Source: an uncultured Bacilli bacterium
GTDB lineage: Bacteria; Bacillota_I; Bacilli_A; RF39; UBA660
Direction of reading: 5' to 3'
NCBI GenBank assembly: GCA_934130405.1
Contig: CAKOXX010000021.1
Span: 1-21,952 of the forward strand
Length of the DNA stretch: 21,952 nt
The notes below the pieces were generated by a model. It worked only from the letters and a program-made list of their open reading frames with translations, was not told the origin of the DNA and did not search any database. Below are positions 13,600 through 21,758 of this stretch, piece by piece. Made by a program: the position numbers and the translations under genes. The first letter of the stretch is position 1; each line of letters opens with the position of its first letter.

Positions 13600-14058
13600 A
13601 TGGAACAAGAAAAACGCTTAAGAGAGTTACTTAGTGAATTTAGAAGTAAATATCCAATGACGATTGGTTGGAGACTTGAAAAGAATAGTAAAATTATTTT
13701 AAAACATCTTTATGATGATGAAGAAATAATTTATGCTTTTTATGCTCAGAAGAATGATAATCCACTTAATATCTTAGGAACTGGTGTTATTGCTCTTACA
13801 AATAAGAGATTAGTAATTGGAAGAGATCGAGTAGTATTTGGTTACTTCTTTGATAGTATAACTCCTGATATGTTTAGTGATTTAAAGGTAAAAAGTGGTG
13901 TCATTTTTGGAAAAGTTGAAATTGATATGTTACATGAATTCATTGTTTTAAGTAATATTGATAAACGCGCTTTACCAGAAATAGAAAAGAAGATATCTAG
14001 CTTTATGCAAGAAGCAAAGGAAAGATTACATTCTGATAAAAGTGACAAAATGGAATAG
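13600..14058 (+). CDS. Bacterial PH-domain protein (YokE-like)
   Basis: A 152-residue soluble protein with a bacterial pleckstrin-homology-like domain at about residues 30-135: 'DDEEIIYAFYAQ', 'LGTGVIALTNKRLVIGRDRVVFGYFFDSI', 'SGVIFGKVEID' and a C-terminal helix ('LPEIEKKISSFMQEAKERL'). The 'ALTNKRLVIG' strand pair is the most telling part. Such domains are usually protein-binding modules of unknown specific role in bacteria. Two adjacent ATG codons exist; 13600 stands six bases from CAGGAG, the better spacing, while 13597 stands only three. It is cotranscribed with the thioredoxin-like gene and ends in TAG, which lies within the terminator stem. Confidence 0.75.
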   Translation: MEQEKRLRELLSEFRSKYPMTIGWRLEKNSKIILKHLYDDEEIIYAFYAQKNDNPLNILGTGVIALTNKRLVIGRDRVVFGYFFDSITPDMFSDLKVKSGVIFGKVEIDMLHEFIVLSNIDKRALPEIEKKISSFMQEAKERLHSDKSDKME

Positions 14059-14085
14059 GGCAGAAATACTTGTCCTATTTTTTTT
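14054..14085 (+). terminator. Terminator after the PH-domain gene
   Basis: AATAGGGCA (14054-14062) / TGTCCTATT (14071-14079), 9 bp with one G-U, followed by a long T run. Confidence 0.88.
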
Positions 14086-14134
14086 GTTTATATAGTATAA
14101 AATACTAAATATCGAGAAAAATTAGTTATAAAAG

Positions 14135-14163
14135 TGTTACTATTTTTGATAATGATAGTAGCA
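14135..14163 (+). other. Inverted repeat upstream of the HerA-like gene
   Basis: TGTTACTAT / ATAGTAGCA, 9 bp allowing one G-U, 11-nt loop, no T run. It lies 32 bp before the -35 of the next gene, so it could be an operator or chance. Confidence 0.3.
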
Positions 14164-14194
14164 TAAAAATCATGAAAAGATTCCATTTTTTTCT

Positions 14195-14222
14195 TTGTAT
14201 CCAATTATATTTGTGATACAAT
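14195..14222 (+). promoter_or_regulatory. Promoter of the HerA-like gene
   Basis: -35 TTGTAT (14195-14200), 16-bp spacer, -10 TACAAT (14217-14222) with an upstream TGA giving an extended -10. Confidence 0.7.
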
Positions 14223-14247
14223 GAAAGAAGAATAGGAGTTGGCATTT

Positions 14248-16449
14248 ATGTTTGATAGAATTATATATATTGGTGACCAAGGGGCAGAAATTAAATTAAA
14301 AGATAAAGAGCATCTTGCAATGAACTTGATGAATCTTCACCTTGTAATTGAAGATGAGAATAAAAAAATATTAGCGGAAGTAGATGACTTACAAGATGAT
14401 ATTGTAAAGGTGCGTTTCTTAGGAGAAATTGTAAATGGTAGACTAGTAGGTGGTGTTTTAAGAAAACCACGAATTGATGCTAGTATTAGAGTAATTGAAC
14501 AAAACGAAATACCAATGATAGTTGGTCGTGATGAACCAGGATATATGTTACTTGGAGTAAGTCCATTTTATAATGACCATCCTGTATACTTAGATGTAAA
14601 TAATTTCTTTAGTAATCACTTTGCTATTTTTGGTAACAGTGGTAGTGGTAAGAGTTGTGGTATTTCTAGAATAATGCAGAACATGTTTATGGATAAACGG
14701 TTATTTCCGTATAAATCTAATATCTTAATTTTTGATGCTTCTGGTGAATACTATAACGCTTTTAAAGATTTAAACCGTATAGATAGCAATTATCATTATC
14801 GTTTTTTAACAACTAATGAAGTAGATGGTATCGGTGAACCATTAAGACTTCCCATCTTTTTACTAAATGAAACAGATATTGCTTTATTATTACAAGCTTC
14901 TAATCATTCACAATTACCAATTATTGAAAGAATGATAAAATTAGCTAGAATTTTTGCTCAGAGTAGTGATGCTAATAAATATAAAAATCATTTAATTGCA
15001 AAGGCTATAATGACAATACTTTATAGTAACGAAACTTCTCCTCATAAAAGAAATGAAGTATTTTCTATTCTAGCTAGTTGTTCAACTCCTGAGTTTAGTT
15101 TAGAATCACCAGTTCAAGGTATTGGTTATGTTAGAAAGTTCCGTGAATGTTTCTTAATCGATTCACATGGACAGTTCTCAGAAAGTGTTTTATTAACAGA
15201 ATATGTATCAAGCTTTATTCATGATGAATATGATGATTATGAACCATCAAAAGAATGCTATTATACCTTAGAAGACTTAGAGAAAGCTTTAAACTTTACC
15301 CTTATTAGTGAAGGATGGCTTCGTAATGAGAAAACTTATGCTGACTCAGTAACACTTCGTGTTAGACTTCATTCTTTAATAACTTCTAATAATGCTAAGT
15401 ACTTTGATAGTCCAACTCCTAATTACATAACGCTTGAAAAATATTTATCAGATTTAATTATTTCTAATGGAACAAAATATCAAATTATCAATATTAACTT
15501 AGATGATGTTGATGATGATTTTGCTAAAGTAATTACTAAAGTTTACTCAAGACTTTTATTTGAATTTACTAAAGGACTTAAAAATAGAGCAAGTATTCCT
15601 TTCCATATTTTAGTAGAAGAAGCACATAGATATATTCAAAATGATACCGATAGATTTTTAATTGGTTATAATATATTTGAACGTATCGCTAAGGAAGGAA
15701 GAAAGTATGGTTTGATTTTGGGACTTATCTCTCAAAGACCAGTTGAATTATCAGATACCGTTATATCTCAGTGTTCTAACTTCTTAATCTTTAAGATGAA
15801 CCACCCTGTAGATGTTGATTATATTAGAAAAATGGTACCTAATATTTCAGATGATGTTGTGGAAAAACAAAAGACATTACAATCAGGTACTTGTTTAGGA
15901 TTTGGTAGTGCATTTAAAATACCACTTATTGTTAAATTGAAAATGCCTGATCCTATGCCTAAGAGTGGTAACTGTGATGTTGTTACAATTTGGAATGGTA
16001 ATAGACCAGTACCTAATAGTGAACCACCAAGAGAGACCTATGTTCAACCTCAAATGATAAACTATCAACAGCAACTTGTTAACACTATGAATTATAATCA
16101 ACAACCAACAATGAATACTAATATTAATAATAGTACTGGTATTCCTGAAGTAGGAGACATAAAGAAATTAGCTCCCCAAACGATAGCATTTGATACTTCA
16201 ACAATAGGCAACATTAGTAATCCATCTTTAAATGTAATACCGCCATCACCAGTAGTTATGCCGCAAGAACCACCACAAAATCAAGTAAACTTTGCTAATA
16301 ATCGATCGGTTCAACCACAACCTACTGTTAATGTTACTCAACCAGTTAATATTGCACCTAGTCCAATGCCTAGTACAAACAGTGCAAGTCCCATTCCAGA
16401 AGTAATGCCAGGATTAGCTGGAGATAATACAAATCCCACAATAATATAA
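14248..16449 (+). CDS. HerA/FtsK-superfamily ATPase with disordered C-terminal tail
   Basis: A 733-residue protein. The N-terminus (about 1-90) is a likely HAS-barrel. The ATPase core begins with 'FFSNHFAIFGNSGSGKS', Walker A at 129-136 with Lys135, then 'NILIFDASGEY', an inserted helical region (about 200-400), Walker B 'HILVEEAHRYI' (453-463) with E457/E458, and the typical 'GLISQRPVELSDTVISQCSNF'-type segment with a polar Gln and Arg. HerA proteins form hexameric rings that move along DNA, often with the nuclease NurA or, in defence systems, other effectors; no such partner gene is adjacent. Residues about 590-733 are rich in Pro, Gln, Asn and Thr and look disordered. AGGAG lies nine bases before ATG 14248; the TTG at 14239 is too close. 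Single-gene unit with its own terminator. Confidence 0.88.
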   Translation: MFDRIIYIGDQGAEIKLKDKEHLAMNLMNLHLVIEDENKKILAEVDDLQDDIVKVRFLGEIVNGRLVGGVLRKPRIDASIRVIEQNEIPMIVGRDEPGYMLLGVSPFYNDHPVYLDVNNFFSNHFAIFGNSGSGKSCGISRIMQNMFMDKRLFPYKSNILIFDASGEYYNAFKDLNRIDSNYHYRFLTTNEVDGIGEPLRLPIFLLNETDIALLLQASNHSQLPIIERMIKLARIFAQSSDANKYKNHLIAKAIMTILYSNETSPHKRNEVFSILASCSTPEFSLESPVQGIGYVRKFRECFLIDSHGQFSESVLLTEYVSSFIHDEYDDYEPSKECYYTLEDLEKALNFTLISEGWLRNEKTYADSVTLRVRLHSLITSNNAKYFDSPTPNYITLEKYLSDLIISNGTKYQIININLDDVDDDFAKVITKVYSRLLFEFTKGLKNRASIPFHILVEEAHRYIQNDTDRFLIGYNIFERIAKEGRKYGLILGLISQRPVELSDTVISQCSNFLIFKMNHPVDVDYIRKMVPNISDDVVEKQKTLQSGTCLGFGSAFKIPLIVKLKMPDPMPKSGNCDVVTIWNGNRPVPNSEPPRETYVQPQMINYQQQLVNTMNYNQQPTMNTNINNSTGIPEVGDIKKLAPQTIAFDTSTIGNISNPSLNVIPPSPVVMPQEPPQNQVNFANNRSVQPQPTVNVTQPVNIAPSPMPSTNSASPIPEVMPGLAGDNTNPTII

Positions 16450-16454
16450 CAGTA

Positions 16455-16501
16455 AGTTACTAATTATACTGGCTAAATACCAAGTAATTAGTAACTTTTT
16501 T
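16455..16501 (+). terminator. Terminator after the HerA-like gene
   Basis: Perfect 12-bp stem AGTTACTAATTA (16455-16466) / TAATTAGTAACT (16485-16496), then six T. Confidence 0.9.
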
Positions 16502-16531
16502 GTTACTCATTTCATAATCCAAAAATTGGTA

Positions 16532-16560
16532 TTGACTTATATAAAAAAATTAACTAGAAT
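16532..16560 (+). promoter_or_regulatory. Promoter of the PemK-like pair
   Basis: -35 TTGACT (16532-16537), 17-bp spacer, -10 TAGAAT (16555-16560). The leader before the ATG at 16622 is about 55 nt. Confidence 0.65.
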
Positions 16561-16621
16561 ATTTAAACAACTTATGTTATCATTTCTGTAAAGATAGGTG
16601 AAAAGAAAGGGGAGGTTCGTT

Positions 16622-16813
16622 ATGAATAAAAGACGATTTCTAAAAGAAGAAAAAGATTGTGCTTCACTTCAAGGACTTACTCTCGAGGAATATAGGAAGA
16701 GCTTAAAAAATGTAAAAGCTGGTAGCAGTAATAAAGGTCCTAAGAAATATGATAATTCAATATTACATAGGTTTGGTTTAACAGAAAAAGATTTAAAAAG
16801 CAAGAAGCTGTAA
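16622..16813 (+). CDS. 63-residue protein paired with PemK-like gene (candidate antitoxin)
   Basis: A small, very basic and charged protein (63 residues) starting MNKRRFLKEEKD, with a short helix-like segment 'LTLEEYRKSLKN' and a C-terminal 'HRFGLTEKDLKSKK'. I recognise no AbrB, ribbon-helix-helix or MazE-like fold in it. ATG 16622 is preceded by GGGGAGG at a good distance; the in-frame GTG at 16598 is upstream of that site and rejected. Its stop is two bases from the start of the PemK/MazF-like gene, and that gene has no strong ribosome site of its own, so the two are probably translated in a coupled way. The arrangement of small gene first, toxin-like gene second suggests an antitoxin, but this rests on position only. 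Confidence 0.6.
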   Translation: MNKRRFLKEEKDCASLQGLTLEEYRKSLKNVKAGSSNKGPKKYDNSILHRFGLTEKDLKSKKL

Positions 16814-16815
16814 CT

Positions 16816-17229
16816 ATGAAAGCAAAAATTGGAGAAATATGGTTAGTAACTATTCCAGTACTAGAAATAGACGAAAATAATGATATTAATGTTAAATTAC
16901 AAAGAAGACCTTGTCTTATTTTAGATGACGGTAGAGGATTGATTGTAGAGGAAGATAATAGAAATTTTCACGTTTTAAAATTAACTACACAATATGATAG
17001 ATATAAGCGAAGACCAATAAAAAATTGGAAACAGATTGGATTGGCTAAAAAATCTTATATTAGAATAGAAATGCCTATAAAAATTGAAGAAAATCAACTA
17101 AATAAAAAATTGGCAGTTCTTCCAGATGAGCAATTGCTTTCTACGTATAATGATATATATGAAATTATCAATATAGAAGCTTTAAAAAAATTGTCAGATA
17201 AGTATAAATCAGAAGAACAAGTAAAATAA
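16816..17229 (+). CDS. PemK/MazF-like protein (candidate RNase toxin)
   Basis: A 137-residue protein with the layout of PemK/MazF proteins: opening strand 'KIGEIWLVTIPV' (4-15), then 'RRPCLIL' (30-36), a strand ending 'HVLKLTTQ' (52-59), 'PIKNWKQIGLAKKSYIRIE' (67-85) and a closing 'NKKLAVLPDEQLLSTYNDI'. The RP of the second strand and the Thr of 'LTTQ' correspond to conserved positions of the family, which cleaves RNA as the toxin of type II toxin-antitoxin modules. An acidic insertion between the first strands (about 16-27) is longer than in short MazF proteins. It follows the 63-residue gene by two bases and ends in a terminator at 17251. Some relatives are not toxic, so activity is not certain. 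Confidence 0.65.
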   Translation: MKAKIGEIWLVTIPVLEIDENNDINVKLQRRPCLILDDGRGLIVEEDNRNFHVLKLTTQYDRYKRRPIKNWKQIGLAKKSYIRIEMPIKIEENQLNKKLAVLPDEQLLSTYNDIYEIINIEALKKLSDKYKSEEQVK

Positions 17230-17250
17230 TTAAAGTCAAGATTATGAATT

Positions 17251-17283
17251 AGAGGTTAGTCACTTGTAAATACCTCTTTTTTT
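17251..17283 (+). terminator. Terminator after the PemK-like gene
   Basis: AGAGGT (17251-17256) / ACCTCT (17272-17277), 15-nt loop, seven T. The loop contains the -35 of the next promoter. Confidence 0.75.
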
Positions 17284-17292
17284 GTGTATAAT
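17264..17292 (+). promoter_or_regulatory. Promoter of the fmt operon
   Basis: -35 TTGTAA (17264-17269), 17-bp spacer, -10 TATAAT (17287-17292). The -35 lies inside the loop of the preceding terminator. Confidence 0.7.
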
Positions 17293-17317
17293 CTAGATAA
17301 AGATTGGGGTTGGTATA

Positions 17318-18526
17318 ATGCCTAATGAGATATTTAAAAGAGCTGATGTACTAGCAATTCTTCATAAGACTTTAGAAGATGAAAAAAGTTTATATAAAGT
17401 TTCTGTATTTTCTCCTAATGGAGAAAAATATGGCTATAATCAGTATTCTTTAATGATTATAATGGATTTTCTAATTAAATATAATATTATTATTAAAGAT
17501 TTAGTAAATTTTCCTTATTGTATAGAAGAACTAAGAAAAATAACTAGTTGCTATAGTGACCATAAAGAACTAGTTATTTGGTGTAATTCCTTACTAGGAG
17601 AACTAATTAGAGTAAAACTTAAATTGACTGATAAAACTTCCTATGAAAATAAAAGAAAAATATTAGTTTATTTGTATGAAGAATATATCGTTAATGGTTA
17701 TATGTTCCATAGTTTTCCTTCAACATTTAAAGACTTAGTGGAAGAAAAAGGACTTGACCCTAAGGACTATATTTATCCAGTATTCTATATGAAAAAACTT
17801 TACTATATTTTTAAAAATCATAAATATGATGATATGATACCTAAATATTTGCTAGAACAAATTACTTCCATAGCAATGACAGATTCACCAGCAATGGCTT
17901 ATTACTATGCTTTTAGAAGCCCACAATATTTCTGTGAATTAACTGCGACTTCTAAATATTATAAAGATAAAAAAGAGTATGATAAAGAAGCATATTATCG
18001 GAAAGATAAAGAAGCTTGTAAGAATAATTTAGTATTATTAGCCAAACATTTAAATATGACTGATAAAGAAGAAGAGACAGTTTTGACTGCTTTTGAAAAA
18101 CAATGGAATATTTTAGATGCTAGTAATTCCCTACCACAAATAGCTTTCATTTCTAGAAAAGAAGTAGGAAAAGATAAGCTTAATGATATAGATGACATCT
18201 TACATAAAGCAAGAGTTGAAGACTTAGTAATTGGAATAGCTCGTATTACTGATAGTAGATATGCACATGTTAAAAGATATAGTGCTTTGTTGCCACTAAC
18301 GTTTACAGTTAAGACTTTTCCAAGTTATCGAGAAGTAAAGAATAATAAATTTATTGAAAAGAAAGAACCAGTTAAGGAAGAAAAGCAAGAGAATTTAACA
18401 AATTATTCTTCTAGATATGAGAAAAGTTACGGCTATGCTTCAATATTTTCCATGTTAGGATTGTTATTTATTTCATTAGGTTGTACACTAATTATTATTC
18501 TTAGATATTATGGTTATTATATTTAA
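17318..18526 (+). CDS. Tail-anchored protein of unknown function, upstream of fmt
   Basis: A 402-residue protein I do not recognise. Most of it is soluble, mainly helical and rich in Lys, Tyr and Asp; a charged stretch 'EKKEPVKEEKQEN' (about 345-357) leads to a single hydrophobic helix at the extreme C-terminus (about 374-396), so it looks tail-anchored with its bulk in the cytoplasm. A segment 'VIGIARITDSRYAHVKRYSALLPLTF' (split by my reading at about 304-329) resembles a beta-rich core but matches nothing I can name. The ATG is preceded by GGGGTTGG, a weak ribosome site. It is first in an operon with fmt, which begins 22 bp after its stop. Confidence 0.75.
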   Translation: MPNEIFKRADVLAILHKTLEDEKSLYKVSVFSPNGEKYGYNQYSLMIIMDFLIKYNIIIKDLVNFPYCIEELRKITSCYSDHKELVIWCNSLLGELIRVKLKLTDKTSYENKRKILVYLYEEYIVNGYMFHSFPSTFKDLVEEKGLDPKDYIYPVFYMKKLYYIFKNHKYDDMIPKYLLEQITSIAMTDSPAMAYYYAFRSPQYFCELTATSKYYKDKKEYDKEAYYRKDKEACKNNLVLLAKHLNMTDKEEETVLTAFEKQWNILDASNSLPQIAFISRKEVGKDKLNDIDDILHKARVEDLVIGIARITDSRYAHVKRYSALLPLTFTVKTFPSYREVKNNKFIEKKEPVKEEKQENLTNYSSRYEKSYGYASIFSMLGLLFISLGCTLIIILRYYGYYI

Positions 18527-18548
18527 TCTAAACAGGAGGTAAGAAAAG

Positions 18549-19478
18549 ATGAAAGTAGTATTTATGGGAACTCCCGAATTTGCAGTATCAATTTTAAAAC
18601 TATTAATTGATGAATATGATGTAGTAGGAGTAGTAACACAACCAGATAAAATGGTTGGTCGTAAAAGAATAATTACTCCACCGCCAGTAAAGGAACTAGC
18701 CCTAGAACATAACATAAAAGTTTTTCAACCACGAAAGATAAAAGAAGATTATCAAGAAATATTAGCTCTAGCACCAGATTTAATTGTAACTTGTGCTTAT
18801 GGACAAATATTACCGGAAGAAATCTTACATTTTCCGAAGTATGGATGTATCAACGTTCATGCTTCACTACTTCCTAAGTTAAGAGGAGGAGCTCCAATTC
18901 ATCATGCTATTATTGATGGATATAAAGAAACAGGAATTACTATCATGTATATGTCTAAAAAAATGGATCAAGGTGATATCTTAACTCAAGTTAAAACACC
19001 AATTTTAGATGATGATACCCTAGGAAGTTTACAATATAAATTAAGTGAAATGGCCAAAGATTTATTAAAATCAACTATTCCTTTATTAATTGAAGATAAA
19101 ATTATTCCTTTGAAACAAAACGAAGAAGAAGCAACTTATGGTTACAATATTTCTCGTGAAGAAGAAAGAATAGATTTTACTAAAAGTATAGAAGAAGTTG
19201 ATAGACAAGTAAGGGGGTTAAACCCTGTACCAGGTGCTTATACAACTCTTAATGGAAAAATCTTAAAAATCTATGATGTTAGATTTGGTGATAGATACTA
19301 TCCAAATACAGAAGATGGGACAATAGTTGATTTTCATCATGATGGTTTTAGTGTCGTTTGTGGTAAGAAAGAGTTAGTTATTACTGATATGGCTTTAGAA
19401 GGTAAAAGAAGATGTGCAGCTAAAGATTTCTTAAACGGAGTTAAAAAGGAAGAATTGAAAGGAACTGTACTAAGATAA
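18549..19478 (+). CDS. fmt: Methionyl-tRNA formyltransferase
   Basis: A 309-residue enzyme that formylates Met-tRNA(fMet) with 10-formyltetrahydrofolate for translation initiation. It has 'FMGTPEFAV' (5-13), the substrate loop 'QPDKMVGRKR' (31-40), and the catalytic set N102, H104 and D140, which align with N106, H108 and D144 of the E. coli enzyme. The folate-binding signature 'SLLPKLRGGAPIHHAI' lies at 106-121, and the C-terminal tRNA-binding domain (about 205-309, 'QVRGLNPVPGAYT') is complete. AGGAGG precedes ATG 18549. It is second in an operon with the tail-anchored protein and is followed after one base by a membrane-anchored protein. No def gene is adjacent in this window. Confidence 0.97.
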   Translation: MKVVFMGTPEFAVSILKLLIDEYDVVGVVTQPDKMVGRKRIITPPPVKELALEHNIKVFQPRKIKEDYQEILALAPDLIVTCAYGQILPEEILHFPKYGCINVHASLLPKLRGGAPIHHAIIDGYKETGITIMYMSKKMDQGDILTQVKTPILDDDTLGSLQYKLSEMAKDLLKSTIPLLIEDKIIPLKQNEEEATYGYNISREEERIDFTKSIEEVDRQVRGLNPVPGAYTTLNGKILKIYDVRFGDRYYPNTEDGTIVDFHHDGFSVVCGKKELVITDMALEGKRRCAAKDFLNGVKKEELKGTVLR

Positions 19479-19479
19479 T

Positions 19480-20220
19480 ATGGATGATAAAAAGAAAAAA
19501 GAAGAAACTAAAAAAGTAGTAACCAACCTATTAAAAACTGATAGAGGAAAAGCTATTCTTTTTTTCCTTTTCTATTTAGTCTTCTTTTTCATCATAAGCA
19601 TAATGGCTAGAACTAATCTTGCTAATAAAAAGCAAATAGAAGTTAATAATGATAAGAATACCAACATTTCTGTGAACTATGATTTTACTAAACTAGAAGC
19701 TGGTAATTATCGCTTTACTAGGGAAGAAGATAGAAATGGTATTAAAACAATCTTTACAGGTGATGTAAATGATGGGAAGAGTTCTTTTATAATGACGAAA
19801 GATAATACCATTAGAACTTTTTTCTCTTATAATGACATATACTTGGAAAGAACTAATAATACTTATAATGTAGCAGTTAATCCCTATTTATATACTTCTC
19901 TTAATGAGATTAAAAATATCAAAAACATAATCAAAGCTGCTCATCTAAAAGCAAAAACAACTTATGAAAATGGAAATACAGTTTATCAATATGAAATAAC
20001 TTCTAATTCACTTTTAGAATTACTTGATAATAAGCAAACTGATTTAGATGATAAAGTTAATTTAATAGATTTAACTGTTAATGGAGATAAAGAAATAGTA
20101 GAAATTACTTATCATTTAGATAGTTATCATAGTTATACTTATAATGTAGTAGAAACACTTACAATTAAAATAGATTATAGTGATTATGGTAAAGTTAAAG
20201 AGCTAGAAATTCCAGGGTAG
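19480..20220 (+). CDS. Membrane-anchored protein of unknown function, downstream of fmt
   Basis: A 246-residue protein with a Lys/Glu-rich cytoplasmic start, one membrane helix (about 25-43, Phe/Leu/Ile rich) and an exported domain beginning near residue 46. The exported part has repeated beta-strand-like stretches ('YRFTREEDRNG', 'KSSFIMTKDN', 'TYNVAVNPYLYTSL', 'EITYHLDSYHSYTYNVVETLTIKI'), suggesting a beta-rich lipoprotein-like fold, but there is no lipobox and I recognise no family. The start is one base after the fmt stop with no clear ribosome site of its own, so translation is probably coupled to fmt. It ends in TAG, and no convincing terminator follows before the ffh promoter. Confidence 0.72.
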   Translation: MDDKKKKEETKKVVTNLLKTDRGKAILFFLFYLVFFFIISIMARTNLANKKQIEVNNDKNTNISVNYDFTKLEAGNYRFTREEDRNGIKTIFTGDVNDGKSSFIMTKDNTIRTFFSYNDIYLERTNNTYNVAVNPYLYTSLNEIKNIKNIIKAAHLKAKTTYENGNTVYQYEITSNSLLELLDNKQTDLDDKVNLIDLTVNGDKEIVEITYHLDSYHSYTYNVVETLTIKIDYSDYGKVKELEIPG

Positions 20221-20247
20221 TTCTTTTTCTATCTATAGCAAAATAAA

Positions 20248-20277
20248 TGGACAAAGTAATACAAAATTAGATATAAT
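20248..20277 (+). promoter_or_regulatory. Promoter of ffh
   Basis: -35 TGGACA (20248-20253), 18-bp spacer, -10 TATAAT (20272-20277). Confidence 0.6.
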
Positions 20278-20301
20278 TAATAAAGAAGTGGAGATGAAAA
20301 T

Positions 20302-21609
20302 ATGTTTGAAAGTCTAGGAGATCGTTTACAAGAAGTTCTCCATAAAGCAAAAGGTTATGGAAAGATAACTGAAGAAAACATTGATGAAATGATGAGAGAA
20401 ATCAGGCTTTCTTTATTGGAAGCTGATGTTAACTATAAAGTAGTAAAAGAATTTACCACTAAAGTAAAAGAAAAAGCTTTAGGTGAAGAAGTTAAAAGGA
20501 GTATTAAACCAGGTGATTTATTTGTTAAAATTGTAAAAGATGAATTAACTGAATTATTAGGAGGAGAGGCAGCTCCTCTAAATCTAGAAGGAAGTCCGGC
20601 TATTTTAATGTTAGTTGGTCTTCAAGGTTCAGGTAAAACAACTACGATTGGAAAGCTTGCTAATTATCTAAGAAAGAAATATAAGAAAAAGCCATTATTA
20701 GTAGCTGGTGATATTTATCGTCCTGCTGCAATTGATCAGTTGAAACAATTAGGTAAACAATTAAATATTGAAGTTTACGAAGAAGGGATAACTAATCCAG
20801 TTTCTTTATGTCAAAGAGCTTACAACTATGCTAAGGAAAATGGTTATGACTATATTTTAGTTGATACAGCTGGAAGACTTCAGATTGATGAACAGTTAAT
20901 GGAAGAGTTAAAAGAAGTTGAAGAAGCAATTAAACCACAAGAGACTTTGTTAGTTCTTGATTCTATGATGGGACAAGATGCTATTCACGTTATTAATGGT
21001 TTTAATGAAAAATTAAATCTAACTGGTGTTATTTTAACTAAATTAGATGGTGATACTAGAGGTGGTGTAGCTTTATCTGTTCGTCATTTAACAAACTTAC
21101 CAATTAAATTTATTGGTACTAGTGAAAAGTTAGATGGTTTATCTAGTTTTGATCCAGAAAGAATGGCTGGAAGAATTCTTGATATGGGTGATATTATCTC
21201 TTTAGTTGAACAAGCAGAAGAAGCAATCGATGAAAAAGCCGCTACTAAAGCCGCTAAGAGATTACAACAAGGTAAATTTGACTTAGAAGATTTCTTAACT
21301 TCTATGAAACAAATTAAGAAGTTAGGTCCATTAGAGAATTTGATTAAGTTGATACCTGGTGCTAAGAAAATGGGACTATCTAATATTCAAATACCAGAAA
21401 AGCAATTAGCACATGTAGAAGCAATTATTCTTTCCATGACTCCAGAAGAGCGTCGTGATCCTAAGATTATCAAAGCTAGTCGAAAGACAAGAATTGCTCA
21501 AGGTAGTGGTCGTTCTGTTCAAGAAGTAAACCAATTACTTATCCAGTTTGAACAAATGAAAAAGATGATGAAAGGCTTTAAGAAAGATAATATGCAATTG
21601 CCTTTTTAA
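20302..21609 (+). CDS. ffh: Signal recognition particle GTPase Ffh
   Basis: A 435-residue SRP54 homolog that binds signal sequences of nascent membrane and secreted proteins with the 4.5S/scRNA and hands the ribosome to FtsY. The N domain occupies about 1-95. The G domain has P-loop GLQGSGKTT (106-114), 'DTAGRLQ' (about 188-194), 'TKLDGDTRGG' (about 246-255) and the 'GTSEKLDGLSSFDPERMAGRILDMGD' closing region. The C-terminal M domain (about 300-435) shows 'TSMKQIKKLGPLENLIKLIPG', 'SMTPEERRDPKII' and the RNA-binding 'SRKTRIAQGSGRS', and ends in a Met-rich helix. Length is slightly below the usual 440-450, with only the disordered tail short. The ATG follows GTGGAG. The usual Firmicute partner ylxM is not upstream; the gene has its own promoter and terminator. 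Confidence 0.97.
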   Translation: MFESLGDRLQEVLHKAKGYGKITEENIDEMMREIRLSLLEADVNYKVVKEFTTKVKEKALGEEVKRSIKPGDLFVKIVKDELTELLGGEAAPLNLEGSPAILMLVGLQGSGKTTTIGKLANYLRKKYKKKPLLVAGDIYRPAAIDQLKQLGKQLNIEVYEEGITNPVSLCQRAYNYAKENGYDYILVDTAGRLQIDEQLMEELKEVEEAIKPQETLLVLDSMMGQDAIHVINGFNEKLNLTGVILTKLDGDTRGGVALSVRHLTNLPIKFIGTSEKLDGLSSFDPERMAGRILDMGDIISLVEQAEEAIDEKAATKAAKRLQQGKFDLEDFLTSMKQIKKLGPLENLIKLIPGAKKMGLSNIQIPEKQLAHVEAIILSMTPEERRDPKIIKASRKTRIAQGSGRSVQEVNQLLIQFEQMKKMMKGFKKDNMQLPF

Positions 21610-21621
21610 TAAAAGTTTTTG

Positions 21622-21658
21622 AAGAGAGTGATTTATGTATTAAATGCTTTCTTTTTTT
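21622..21658 (+). terminator. Terminator after ffh
   Basis: AAGAGAG (21622-21628) / CTTTCTT (21647-21653) with one G-U, partly extended by ATTT/AAAT inside, followed by a T run. Confidence 0.65.
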
Positions 21659-21672
21659 GTATTTATAGATTT

Positions 21673-21712
21673 CATTACCAAAAAGTTGCAAATGTGTAAT
21701 AAATTGGTAATG
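21673..21712. other. Perfect 9-bp inverted repeat
   Basis: CATTACCAA (21673-21681) / TTGGTAATG (21704-21712), 22-nt loop, no T run. It lies between ffh and the mini-ORF promoter; role unknown. Confidence 0.45.
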
Positions 21713-21758
21713 TTTCATAATATATGATTAAGTGAGCTATGAAGGATAACTAGAATTA

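Noticed and set aside
14086..14134. Possible small RNA or riboswitch between the PH-domain gene and the HerA-like gene
   Set aside because: No stable multi-helix fold or known aptamer pattern can be seen, only AT-rich sequence and one weak inverted repeat nearby.
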